A DNA stretch of 8,132 bases from Marinosulfonomonas sp. GTDB lineage: Bacteria > Pseudomonadota > Alphaproteobacteria > Rhodobacterales > Rhodobacteraceae. The notes below the pieces were generated by a model. That model saw nothing but the letters and a program-made list of their open reading frames with translations. It ran no database searches and was not told where the DNA came from. Each line of letters opens with the position of its first letter. The stretch's first letter is position 1. Below, one piece after another: positions 1 to 4,555 of the stretch. Where the stretch lies: NCBI GenBank assembly GCA_022712735.1, contig JAFLKA010000137.1:1-8132 (forward strand), in the 5' to 3' direction. The translations under genes and the position numbers were made by a program.

Positions 1-1
1 T

Positions 2-172
2 TGCATGACGGCTGATGCGATGGCGACGGCGGTGCAGGTTCTCGGGATGGAGAGGGGGAGCGGTTTTGCCCTTCGGATGGGGCTGAACTGTCTGATCCTG
101 GAACGGACAAAGGTCGGGATTAGACAGCATGGCATCGGGCCATTGTTTCAGAGAAGGGTTGATGCGGGTTGA
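2..172 (+). CDS. apbE: ApbE-family FAD:protein FMN transferase, C-terminal end (partial)
   Basis: This frame is open from the left edge and ends at a TGA at 170-172, giving the last 56 residues of a larger protein. It begins Cys-Met-Thr-Ala-Asp-Ala-Met-Ala-Thr-Ala and continues with a Val-Leu-Gly turn and a Gly-x-x-x-Ala-x-x-x-Gly segment. That is the layout of the ApbE C-terminus, where the Asp and Thr of the A-D-A-x-x-T-A motif bind the metal used to transfer FMN from FAD onto a Thr of a partner flavoprotein (family knowledge). ApbE proteins work on the periplasmic face, often for Rnf, Nqr or Nos systems; no partner gene is visible here. Only the tail is present, so the call rests on one motif and the family assignment is moderate. 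The rest of the gene should lie left of the window. Confidence 0.6.
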   Translation, partial: CMTADAMATAVQVLGMERGSGFALRMGLNCLILERTKVGIRQHGIGPLFQRRVDAG

Positions 173-417
173 ATAAAGGGACGACGTGAGGAAGCTTGAA
201 CTGGGTTTTGATACCATTTCAATCGACTATCTCTCACTCGCCCGTTGGCTCGCTCGGATAGCGACGCTGCCTGAGTACGACAAGGCCTATCCGCCACACT
301 ACCGGAGAACCTAGCCATTACCAGTTGCAGACATTGGAGCATACGCAGCGAAAGCTCGCTTTGTCCGCGTTGTGTAAGTTCATACATGGTGCAGCGAATG
401 TCACGGTATCCTGAAAG
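173..417. other. Intergenic stretch with no supported gene
   Basis: Between the apbE-like stop and the ssb terminator I see no recognisable gene. Two frames are open. A plus-strand frame starting with GTG at 186 and ending at 314 encodes 42 residues, including a segment Leu-Ala-Arg-Trp-Leu-Ala-Arg-Ile. A minus-strand frame covers 148-387 (79 residues) but runs into the apbE-like tail. Neither has a clear Shine-Dalgarno sequence or a family motif I know. It may be the decayed end of a mobile element or gene, but I see no terminal repeat to support that. Confidence 0.4.
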
Positions 418-437
418 GGCGGGCCGTTAGGCCCGCC
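412..437 (-). terminator. Probable intrinsic terminator of ssb
   Basis: A perfect 8-bp GC-rich inverted repeat (GGCGGGCC at 418-425, GGCCCGCC at 430-437) with a 4-base loop lies 6 bases beyond the ssb stop. Read on the minus strand the stem is followed by CTTTCA, so the U-tract is short. The position directly behind the gene and the stem strength support a terminator; the weak U-run keeps this short of certain. Confidence 0.65.
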
Positions 438-443
438 GAAGGC

Positions 444-797
444 TTAGGAGCCTTGTTGCTGTTTTGCGACGCGGCGGCGTTCGTCTTGGCTGGCGTTATC
501 AAAGTTGTCTGCCGCCAGCGTCATGCCGTATTCGGTGCCACCTGAACTATTTTCCCAGCTTGTCTGGCGCATAGTGCCGCGAACGTGAACCGTATCACCG
601 GGAAGAGTGTTTTCGTTCACCCACTTAATGACGTTCTCATTGAAGATCGTCACTTCGTTCCAGTAAGCGTTTCCTTGAAAGTCGCCTCTGTCGTCTTTGC
701 GGCCATACTCGGCTGCGATGCTGACGCGAATTGTGCTGCCAACTGTCTTGATTTTGCCTACGCGGCCCAAGATCTGAAATTCTGAAAAGGTTCTCAT
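444..797 (-). CDS. ssb: Single-stranded DNA-binding protein, short form
   Basis: This 117-residue protein has the OB-fold pattern of bacterial SSB: an opening F-Q-I-L-G-R-V-G-K strand, a central strand with the Tyr-Trp-Asn-Glu-Val-Thr segment (about residues 58-64), then L-P-G-D-T-V-H-V-R-G-T and a Trp-containing strand. It would coat ssDNA during replication, repair or plasmid transfer. I chose the ATG at 797 because an AGGAGA ribosome site sits 8-9 bases upstream. The frame stays open to 908, but that extension does not look like SSB. At 117 residues it is shorter than chromosomal SSB (about 160-180). The tail ends Lys-Gln-Gln-Gln-Gly-Ser and lacks the acidic D-D-D-I-P-F-type tip used to recruit partner proteins. 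A second, plasmid-type ssb is the best reading. It stands alone, with an intrinsic terminator behind it and an AT-rich inverted-repeat region ahead. Confidence 0.85.
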   Translation of the reverse strand: MRTFSEFQILGRVGKIKTVGSTIRVSIAAEYGRKDDRGDFQGNAYWNEVTIFNENVIKWVNENTLPGDTVHVRGTMRQTSWENSSGGTEYGMTLAADNFDNASQDERRRVAKQQQGS

Positions 798-859
798 TGT
801 GGTGTCTCCTTGGTGAATGTGTTTCGATAAATAACGGTCAAACGTGTCTTCGATGCGAT

Positions 860-943
860 CAAACCAAAAAACGGAGGGTCCGAACGATATTATAATATTG
901 TATAGCAATATTTCATGTCGGGTGGAAACCGTTTTTTTGATTG
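860..943. promoter_or_regulatory. Concentric inverted repeats with AT-rich core upstream of ssb
   Basis: Nested dyads centre near position 902. The outer arms (860-874 and 929-943) match at 13 of 15 positions, including a perfect AAAAAACGG/CCGTTTTTT pair. The inner arms AATATTG (894-900) and CAATATT (906-912) are perfect around a 5-base loop. A separate 12-bp palindrome, ATATTATAATAT, covers 887-898. A minus-strand TATAAT (889-894) could serve as the -10 box for ssb, giving a leader of roughly 85 bases, but I see no good -35 at 16-18 bases. It could be an operator, a replication-type element, or a promoter that folds from single-stranded DNA. Confidence 0.5.
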
Positions 944-1269
944 AAAGTGAGGGCGTTAGCCTGAGCCGGTCGCTAAGAGAAGACTAAGTGATGTTCCGTT
1001 TAAGAAACACGTCCAAGGGGACACTTGAGAACCGACGCGCAAAGTTTTTAGAGGGCCGATTAGGATCAAGACTGTTGGCAAGCTGCACCATGCTCAAGCT
1101 GATAAAGAAAGGCAAAGGCGACCGAGGTGCGGGAAAACGCGGAACGAGGTGGGGATCTTTGACAGTGCGGAAAAGGGTGAATGAATACTTCACGGTTGGT
1201 TCTCGTTTGTGGCATGATCGACCAGCGGGACAACACGGGTGATCCGTGGACATAATGAGGCGGTGGACA
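944..1269. other. Stretch without a supported gene
   Basis: About 325 bases between the ssb upstream repeats and the nuclease gene. A plus-strand frame 988-1242 (GTG at 988, ATG at 991; 84 very basic residues) has a weak AAGAGAAG upstream but no motif I recognise. The opposite strand is also open over almost the same stretch (984-1253, 89 residues), so openness alone is poor evidence. I treat it as probably non-coding or decayed, with the 988-1242 frame as the only candidate. Confidence 0.35.
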
Positions 1270-1740
1270 ATGATAACAGCATACGAACCTGTCGGGTTCT
1301 ATACACAGGGAAATAAGCGACGGGCCTACCGGCCCGGCCGCTCCTCAATGTGGTTCTTGGTCCGGTTGGTTGTGGCCATTGCAATCACTACGGGTTCTGT
1401 CAAAGCAGAAATGATTCTGCCCTCTGCAATCTACGTTGTCGATGGTGATACAGTACGGTTTGCTGGCGATAGCTGGCGGCTGGTGGGGCTGGACACGCCA
1501 GAGACGTACCGTCCGCAATGTGATTATGAGCTGGCGCTTGGTCGGGCGGCAACTGCGAGGCTCCGCCAGTTGGTAGTGTCTGGACTAGGCGTCAATCTAG
1601 TCGCGCTACCCGGGCGTGACCGATACGATCGAGGATTAGCGCGGCTTTATATTGGTGAGGATAATATCGCAGATATTTTGACCAGCGAAGGTTTGGCCCG
1701 TCGATATGATGGCGGCAAACGACAGGGCTGGTGTGGGTGA
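1270..1740 (+). CDS. Membrane-anchored or secreted thermonuclease-like protein (SNase fold)
   Basis: This 156-residue protein carries the staphylococcal-nuclease domain. Visible catalytic signatures are the Asp-Gly-Asp-Thr calcium-site loop (about residues 58-61), Arg70, the Asp-Thr-Pro-Glu block (75-78) holding the acidic and general-base residues, and Arg121 in Asp-Arg-Gly-Leu-Ala. The set corresponds to Asp21, Arg35, Asp40, Glu43 and Arg87 of the Staphylococcus aureus enzyme, so it should be a Ca2+-dependent DNA/RNA endonuclease. A hydrophobic stretch at residues 27-46 (Met-Trp-Phe-Leu-Val-Arg, ending Val-Lys-Ala-Glu) acts as a signal peptide or anchor. The start is uncertain. ATG 1270 has a GAGG 9 bases upstream. 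ATG 1348 would give a cleaner signal peptide but has no ribosome site. GTG 1246 and ATG 1255 are further options. The domain is compact, ending soon after Arg-Arg-Tyr-Asp-Gly-Gly. A periplasmic nuclease beside transfer genes could act on incoming or stray DNA (inference). Confidence 0.8.
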   Translation: MITAYEPVGFYTQGNKRRAYRPGRSSMWFLVRLVVAIAITTGSVKAEMILPSAIYVVDGDTVRFAGDSWRLVGLDTPETYRPQCDYELALGRAATARLRQLVVSGLGVNLVALPGRDRYDRGLARLYIGEDNIADILTSEGLARRYDGGKRQGWCG

Positions 1741-1747
1741 CGCGACA

Positions 1748-1764
1748 GCGCTTCTGCGCGTATA
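1748..1764 (+). repeat. Small hairpin sharing a 15-base motif with the 2954-3023 cluster
   Basis: A GCGC-TTCT-GCGC hairpin (1748-1759) lies just behind the nuclease stop. Its bases 1750-1764 match 2966-2980 at 14 of 15 positions (GCTTCTGCGCG then T or A, then ATA). Both copies lie shortly downstream of a plus-strand stop codon. The rest of the 1741-1993 gap holds no gene I can support. The hairpin may be a weak terminator or a copy of a dispersed element; there is no U-tract. Confidence 0.4.
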
Positions 1765-1993
1765 GGTTTAACTGGCTCTAAGCTGTAAAAATGGGCAATC
1801 CAAAAAGAAATGCACTGCATCGAGTCGAACATTCGCGACGTTCCACATCAGATCGGCCGAGATTCGATAACCCGAAGTCGATGAATGAGCTTGTGAGACA
1901 CGAGGCAATGATGTTTAATACTCACGTCAGGGGTTTTGACCCTCGACAATGGTTACAATCCAACCGGCATTGACCGGAAATGAGAGGTTCACA

Positions 1994-2932
1994 ATGACAA
2001 ATAAAACAACGCTCGCAGCGGCTCTTTTCGCGCGTCTAGGGTATTCGCGTACAGAGGCCGCGACCTACCTTGGTGTCAGAGGCGACACCGTAAAAAAATG
2101 GGTCGCTGGCAAGATGGATATGCCGGATCAAATTGAGACTGATCTGCGCAATTACATCCGGCATTGGGACGGGTTTTGCCAGATGGAAGCGGAGTTCTAC
2201 ACAACTCACTTCGCAAACGAACCATATGCGATAATTGCTGTCCCCGAGGATGAGAACATAGCTGGTTGGGGAATACCTCACTCTGTCGGGTTCATCGAAG
2301 CCACCATTGGCGCGATTGCGTCTCATTTGGACACGGGACTAGGCCACATACAAATCCTCGCTGAAACGGAGGTGGAAAAATTCGTACAAGAGCGACACCT
2401 ACCAAAAGATCACATCACCGCTGCGTTGCATTGGGTGGGTATGTTTGACGACATGCTGGGCGCTCAAATTGGAACACACGGCATGATGCAAGTGACGGAA
2501 ACGACGGTAGACAAGCTGTTAGACCAGCTTGAAGTAGACCAAAGGTGGTACTCTGTTGATCAAAACCCAGATGCGCCAGAAATGTATCTTCTGACCTTCA
2601 AGCCTATGGATGGGGTTTATGAGGGGGACATATCTGACGAGGATACAAACGCAGGCTACGGGTTTGAGCTGTGGCTTTATCTCTTCGAGGATGCTGTTGA
2701 ATTTGTCGGTGCTGCTGATGATGGGAGTGCTATGAGATTCCGTATGGGAACTGGCAAAAGGCATGATGCTGGATTTAGTGGCGATGATGGAAACGGTTTT
2801 GATAGCATTGCACTCAATTTGCATATTGAAAGGCGACTAAAGCAGATATTCGGGACACCCGCCAAAATGCTTAAAGAATTGTCGGAAAAGTCGGGCGGCG
2901 GCAACACGCCGTGGACATTTACCGATGACTAA
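1994..2932 (+). CDS. Helix-turn-helix protein of unknown function
   Basis: This 312-residue protein starts at ATG 1994, which has AGAGG about 7 bases upstream; the frame is open back to 1949 but that extension has no ribosome site. Residues about 8-42 form a helix-turn-helix of the XRE/YdaS type: L-F-A-R-L-G-Y-S-R-T-E-A-A-T-Y-L-G-V, then Asp-Thr-Val-Lys-Lys-Trp-Val-Ala-Gly-Lys, a recognition helix resembling those that pair repressors with operators. The remaining 270 residues are acidic, rich in Trp, Phe and Asp, with no transmembrane segment and no motif I recognise; the C-terminus is Gly-rich and then polar. It could be a DNA-binding regulator with an unknown effector domain. It stands alone on the plus strand and converges on the toxin-antitoxin operon. 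The gene is more AT-rich than the secretion genes at the right end, which fits acquired DNA. Confidence 0.75.
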   Translation: MTNKTTLAAALFARLGYSRTEAATYLGVRGDTVKKWVAGKMDMPDQIETDLRNYIRHWDGFCQMEAEFYTTHFANEPYAIIAVPEDENIAGWGIPHSVGFIEATIGAIASHLDTGLGHIQILAETEVEKFVQERHLPKDHITAALHWVGMFDDMLGAQIGTHGMMQVTETTVDKLLDQLEVDQRWYSVDQNPDAPEMYLLTFKPMDGVYEGDISDEDTNAGYGFELWLYLFEDAVEFVGAADDGSAMRFRMGTGKRHDAGFSGDDGNGFDSIALNLHIERRLKQIFGTPAKMLKELSEKSGGGNTPWTFTDD

Positions 2933-2953
2933 AACCGAAGGATTAAGGCTATT

Positions 2954-3023
2954 GCCGTTGTTACGGCTTCTGCGCGAATAGCGCAGGCCCGTGGGGCAGG
3001 GGCACCGCCCTTGGGCCACGGGC
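2954..3023. repeat. Three tandem perfect hairpins in a convergent intergenic gap
   Basis: Three stem-loops follow one another in 70 bases. The first is GCCGT/ACGGC (2954-2958, 2963-2967; loop TGTT). The second is CTGCGC/GCGCAG (2970-2975, 2981-2986; loop GAATA). The third is GCCCGTGG/CCACGGGC (2987-2994, 3016-3023), with inner GGGC/GCCC pairing. The second and third stems abut without a spacer. The cluster lies between the 3' ends of the plus-strand helix-turn-helix gene (stop 2932) and the minus-strand operon (stop 3073), so it could serve as a bidirectional terminator, although neither strand shows a U-tract. A structured RNA, a REP-like repeat or a recombination/transfer site are alternatives. 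Confidence 0.6.
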
Positions 3024-3072
3024 AAATTAGAGGGTGGTTTTGTCAGACCACTTCACTGCTGGTTCCCTTCCT

Positions 3073-3267
3073 TCAGTTTTCCAAGTATTCACCATATGGG
3101 TTTGCAGGGCCAAATCTTATGCCGTCCTGCCAGAAACAGCCATTGAATCCTAACAGCCATGCACGGTGAATTTCGGATCGGGCGAATGCCCGCCGAATCC
3201 AGCGCGGCATTTTTCGCCGCTGGTATCCATGCAGAAAAATTCGTTGCAATAGAGCATTACTCATCAT
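3073..3267 (-). CDS. Small third gene of the toxin-antitoxin operon, possibly Rmf-like
   Basis: This 64-residue basic protein starts at ATG 3267 (or the adjacent ATG at 3264) inside the last codons of the toxin gene; the 11-base overlap ending in the toxin TAA indicates coupled translation. The middle is rich in Arg and aromatic residues (Arg-Trp-Ile-Arg-Arg-Ala-Phe). The C-terminal half has Ala-Trp-Leu-Leu-Gly-Phe followed by Ala-Asn-Pro-Tyr, a spacing reminiscent of ribosome modulation factor and CrpP-like small proteins, which carry Gly-Tyr and Asn-Pro-Tyr motifs. The frame stops soon after the Asn-Pro-Tyr, so the second half of an Rmf fold would be missing. The Rmf resemblance is a weak guess; the operon position is the firm evidence. 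It may be an accessory or vestigial gene. Confidence 0.55.
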   Translation of the reverse strand: MMSNALLQRIFLHGYQRRKMPRWIRRAFARSEIHRAWLLGFNGCFWQDGIRFGPANPYGEYLEN

Positions 3268-3676
3268 GTCGCGGCACTCTTTTTACACGACCTTTGCGCG
3301 CCGCCTCAACAAAAATTCTATGAACTTTTTGGGTAAAAACGGAGCTGAACGCACCCTTCTTGCCGTTCGGATCAAGGTAGAAGGACGTTTCCAGAAAGTC
3401 GTGGTTGTATTCATCCAAAAACACCCAGAGACGCATATCGGATGCGAGGTGAGCGCGTTTGCGTTCCATCTGCGGAATTTCCATTGCGAGCCTGTCTTTC
3501 ATCGGCTCTTTACTGGTGATTGGCAGGATAAAAAGGTTTGTCCGGCCATCTTTGCCAACAGCCGTTGTGACAAGTGCAGTAGGGCGCAATTTGCGGCCAT
3601 GTTCAGCCCCAGCCTCATGCTCTCGACGCCAGAGATATTCATAGTCCCAAACATCGCCTTTTTTGGGTCGGTTCAT
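3257..3676 (-). CDS. MazF/PemK-like toxin (type II toxin-antitoxin)
   Basis: This 139-residue protein has the CcdB/MazF-fold hallmarks: Lys-Gly-Asp-Val-Trp at residues 6-10, the Gly-Arg-Lys-Leu-Arg-Pro motif at 27-32 that ends the loop before the second strand, and Leu-Pro-Ile-Thr-Ser at 51-55. Family members are sequence-specific endoribonucleases that cleave mRNA or tRNA and stop growth unless bound by the antitoxin; the conserved Arg and Thr of these motifs belong to the active site (family knowledge). The N-terminal loop between Gly-Asp-Val-Trp and Leu-Arg-Pro is longer than in Escherichia coli MazF, and the protein is longer than the usual 110-115 residues. Its ATG overlaps the antitoxin stop by four bases (ATGA). 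It shares the operon with the Phd-type antitoxin upstream and a small gene downstream. Confidence 0.82.
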   Translation of the reverse strand: MNRPKKGDVWDYEYLWRREHEAGAEHGRKLRPTALVTTAVGKDGRTNLFILPITSKEPMKDRLAMEIPQMERKRAHLASDMRLWVFLDEYNHDFLETSFYLDPNGKKGAFSSVFTQKVHRIFVEAARKGRVKRVPRHDE

Positions 3677-3909
3677 TTTGGAGCCTCATCGGAAAGAGAG
3701 GCTTCGAGCATTTCCAGATGTTCGGCTGGCATTTCCTCCACGGCGAACGCCTGTCGTTCATCCTTCGCAAAACGCTGCTCATAATCCCGAATGCTCATCA
3801 GAACAAAACGGGGTTTCTTGTGTTTCGTTATGGCGATAGGCTCGTAGCTGGCTGCATCAAGAACATCGCCAAGGGTTTGCTTTAGATCGGTAGATGGGAA
3901 TGAACGCAT
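3673..3909 (-). CDS. Phd/YefM-family antitoxin
   Basis: This 78-residue protein starts at ATG 3909 with AGGAGA about 8 bases upstream. The N-terminal half follows the Phd/YefM pattern: Ser-Thr-Asp-Leu-Lys, then Leu-Gly-Asp-Val-Leu-Asp-Ala-Ala, Glu-Pro-Ile-Ala-Ile-Thr-Lys-His, a strand ending Phe-Val-Leu-Met-Ser, and Asp-Tyr-Glu. This is the fold that dimerises and binds operator DNA. The C-terminal 30 residues are acidic (Glu-Glu-Met-Pro-Ala-Glu-His and after), typical of the flexible tail that wraps the toxin. It is first in the operon, overlaps the toxin start by four bases and lies just downstream of an inverted-repeat operator, so autoregulation by antitoxin and by toxin-antitoxin complex is expected. 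Confidence 0.85.
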   Translation of the reverse strand: MRSFPSTDLKQTLGDVLDAASYEPIAITKHKKPRFVLMSIRDYEQRFAKDERQAFAVEEMPAEHLEMLEASLSDEAPK

Positions 3910-3920
3910 TTGGTATCTCC

Positions 3921-3957
3921 TTTTGTCTAATATAGACTAAATAGACAAAACAGACAA
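3921..3957 (-). promoter_or_regulatory. Promoter and operator of the toxin-antitoxin operon
   Basis: On the minus strand a -35 box TTGTCT (3952-3957) and a -10 box TATATT (3929-3934) are 17 bases apart. A perfect 9-bp inverted repeat (TTTTGTCTA at 3921-3929, TAGACAAAA at 3942-3950) overlaps the -10 box. Inside it lies a smaller dyad, GTCTA-ATA-TAGAC (3925-3937). The motif TAGACA or a one-base variant occurs four times in about 30 bases, as expected for cooperative binding by a Phd-type repressor. Confidence 0.72.
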
Positions 3958-3977
3958 TAGCAAAGATAGCCATGATT

Positions 3978-4001
3978 AAAAAAGACCCCGCCGAAGCGGG
4001 G
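3978..4001 (-). terminator. Strong intrinsic terminator of the small two-gene operon
   Basis: On the minus strand a CCCCGC/GCGGGG stem with a UUCG tetraloop is followed one or two bases later by six U residues (A-run at 3978-3983 on the plus strand). It lies 32 bases beyond the stop of the 66-residue gene and insulates the toxin-antitoxin promoter from read-through. Confidence 0.88.
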
Positions 4002-4032
4002 CCAGTTGGTTCCTTCACCACAAGGATTTCAG

Positions 4033-4233
4033 TTATTTCGGGGGCCATAGATGATTGCCTTTGGCATCGTAAACGGCAGTAATATTTATGTGCTCAACCA
4101 CGGGTGTGATGCCAAGCGTTGTGAGGGCGTAAACGATACGTTGGATTGTGTCGTCAGGCAGGGCAATTGGTTCGCCTGTTGCAGTTTCAACCCGTCCATG
4201 TGCTTCAATCGTTGTCCCTGATAGGTCGGCCAT
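4033..4233 (-). CDS. Small protein of unknown function (66 aa)
   Basis: The ATG at 4233 has a GAGG ribosome site 7-8 bases upstream that overlaps the end of the preceding gene's stop region. The protein begins Met-Ala-Asp-Leu-Ser-Gly and contains an amphipathic helix around Asp-Asp-Thr-Ile-Gln-Arg-Ile-Val-Tyr-Ala-Leu, then a short strand Val-Val-Glu-His-Ile-Asn-Ile-Thr-Ala-Val-Tyr-Asp and a C-terminal Trp-Pro-Pro-Lys. It is acidic, soluble and has no signal peptide or membrane segment. I do not recognise a family. It is the second gene of a two-gene operon, 12 bases after the first, and is followed by a strong terminator. Coding is supported by the ribosome site, the terminator placement and the balanced composition. 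Confidence 0.65.
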   Translation of the reverse strand: MADLSGTTIEAHGRVETATGEPIALPDDTIQRIVYALTTLGITPVVEHINITAVYDAKGNHLWPPK

Positions 4234-4245
4234 AGTCTTACCTCG

Positions 4246-4482
4246 TTAATGGTGGAAAACACGCTCATAAAAGACATTTAAGGCATCCATTGCTGCATCT
4301 TCAGTCTGTGCTTCAGGCAATCCAGGAACAAGCCATGTTTCGCCATCATATGCCAGTCGCGCTTTGGCGTTCAACCGTTGCAACAGATCATCCTTTGGGC
4401 CTTCCCAAAGCGAGATTGCGCCATCAACGTCGGGGGCGCGAGACAGAACAATCTCGCCGCTTCGGTAACAGTGCATATACAT
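4246..4482 (-). CDS. Small protein of unknown function (78 aa)
   Basis: I place the start at ATG 4482, where AAAGGAA lies a few bases upstream; a longer frame to 4512 has no ribosome site. The protein begins Met-Tyr-Met-His-Cys-Tyr-Arg-Ser-Gly-Glu-Ile, has a middle Leu-Asn-Ala-Lys-Ala-Arg-Leu-Ala-Tyr-Asp-Gly-Glu-Thr-Trp-Leu-Val-Pro-Gly-Leu-Pro-Glu-Ala, and ends Phe-Tyr-Glu-Arg-Val-Phe-His-His. My recollection is that short proteins with this His-Cys-Tyr opening and Tyr-Asp-Gly ... Val-Pro-Gly-x-Pro-Glu-Ala core occur on Rhodobacterales replicons and are sometimes labelled host-nuclease inhibitors. I cannot confirm that and do not rely on it. It is the first gene of the operon with the 66-residue gene. 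Confidence 0.68.
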   Translation of the reverse strand: MYMHCYRSGEIVLSRAPDVDGAISLWEGPKDDLLQRLNAKARLAYDGETWLVPGLPEAQTEDAAMDALNVFYERVFHH

Positions 4483-4507
4483 AGTAATTCCTTTCTTACG
4501 TATTTGT

Positions 4508-4553
4508 GCCACCGTGGGGCTTGCTGGTTAGGGTGTGATGCCTCCACGGTGGC
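4508..4553. repeat. Perfect 10-bp inverted repeat at the edge of the traW remnant
   Basis: GCCACCGTGG (4508-4517) and CCACGGTGGC (4544-4553) are exact reverse complements around a 26-base loop. The inner arm edge lies 25 bases before the 78-residue gene on one side, and homology to TraW begins within about ten bases of the other. It may be an operator for the small operon, a recombination site, or the scar of the event that truncated traW. Confidence 0.6.
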
Positions 4554-4555
4554 GG

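Noticed and set aside
148..387. Minus-strand frame of 79 codons
   Set aside because: It overlaps the apbE-like tail, has no ribosome site and no motif I recognise.
585..785. Plus-strand frame of 66 codons
   Set aside because: It is antisense to the well-supported ssb gene.
988..1242. Plus-strand frame of 84 very basic codons
   Set aside because: The opposite strand is equally open and no family motif is seen; kept only as a note in the gene-less stretch.
1791..1973. Plus-strand frame of 60 codons between the nuclease and helix-turn-helix genes
   Set aside because: No ribosome site, and the composition does not look protein-like.
2519..2907. Minus-strand frames opposite the helix-turn-helix gene
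   Set aside because: They are antisense shadows of a gene with a good start and recognisable N-terminal domain.
3266..3784. Plus-strand frame of 172 codons
   Set aside because: It is antisense to the toxin and antitoxin genes, which carry family motifs, ribosome site and promoter.
3857..4048. Minus-strand frame of 63 codons with a hydrophobic stretch
   Set aside because: It would read through the intrinsic terminator and the toxin-antitoxin promoter, and overlaps the antitoxin out of frame.
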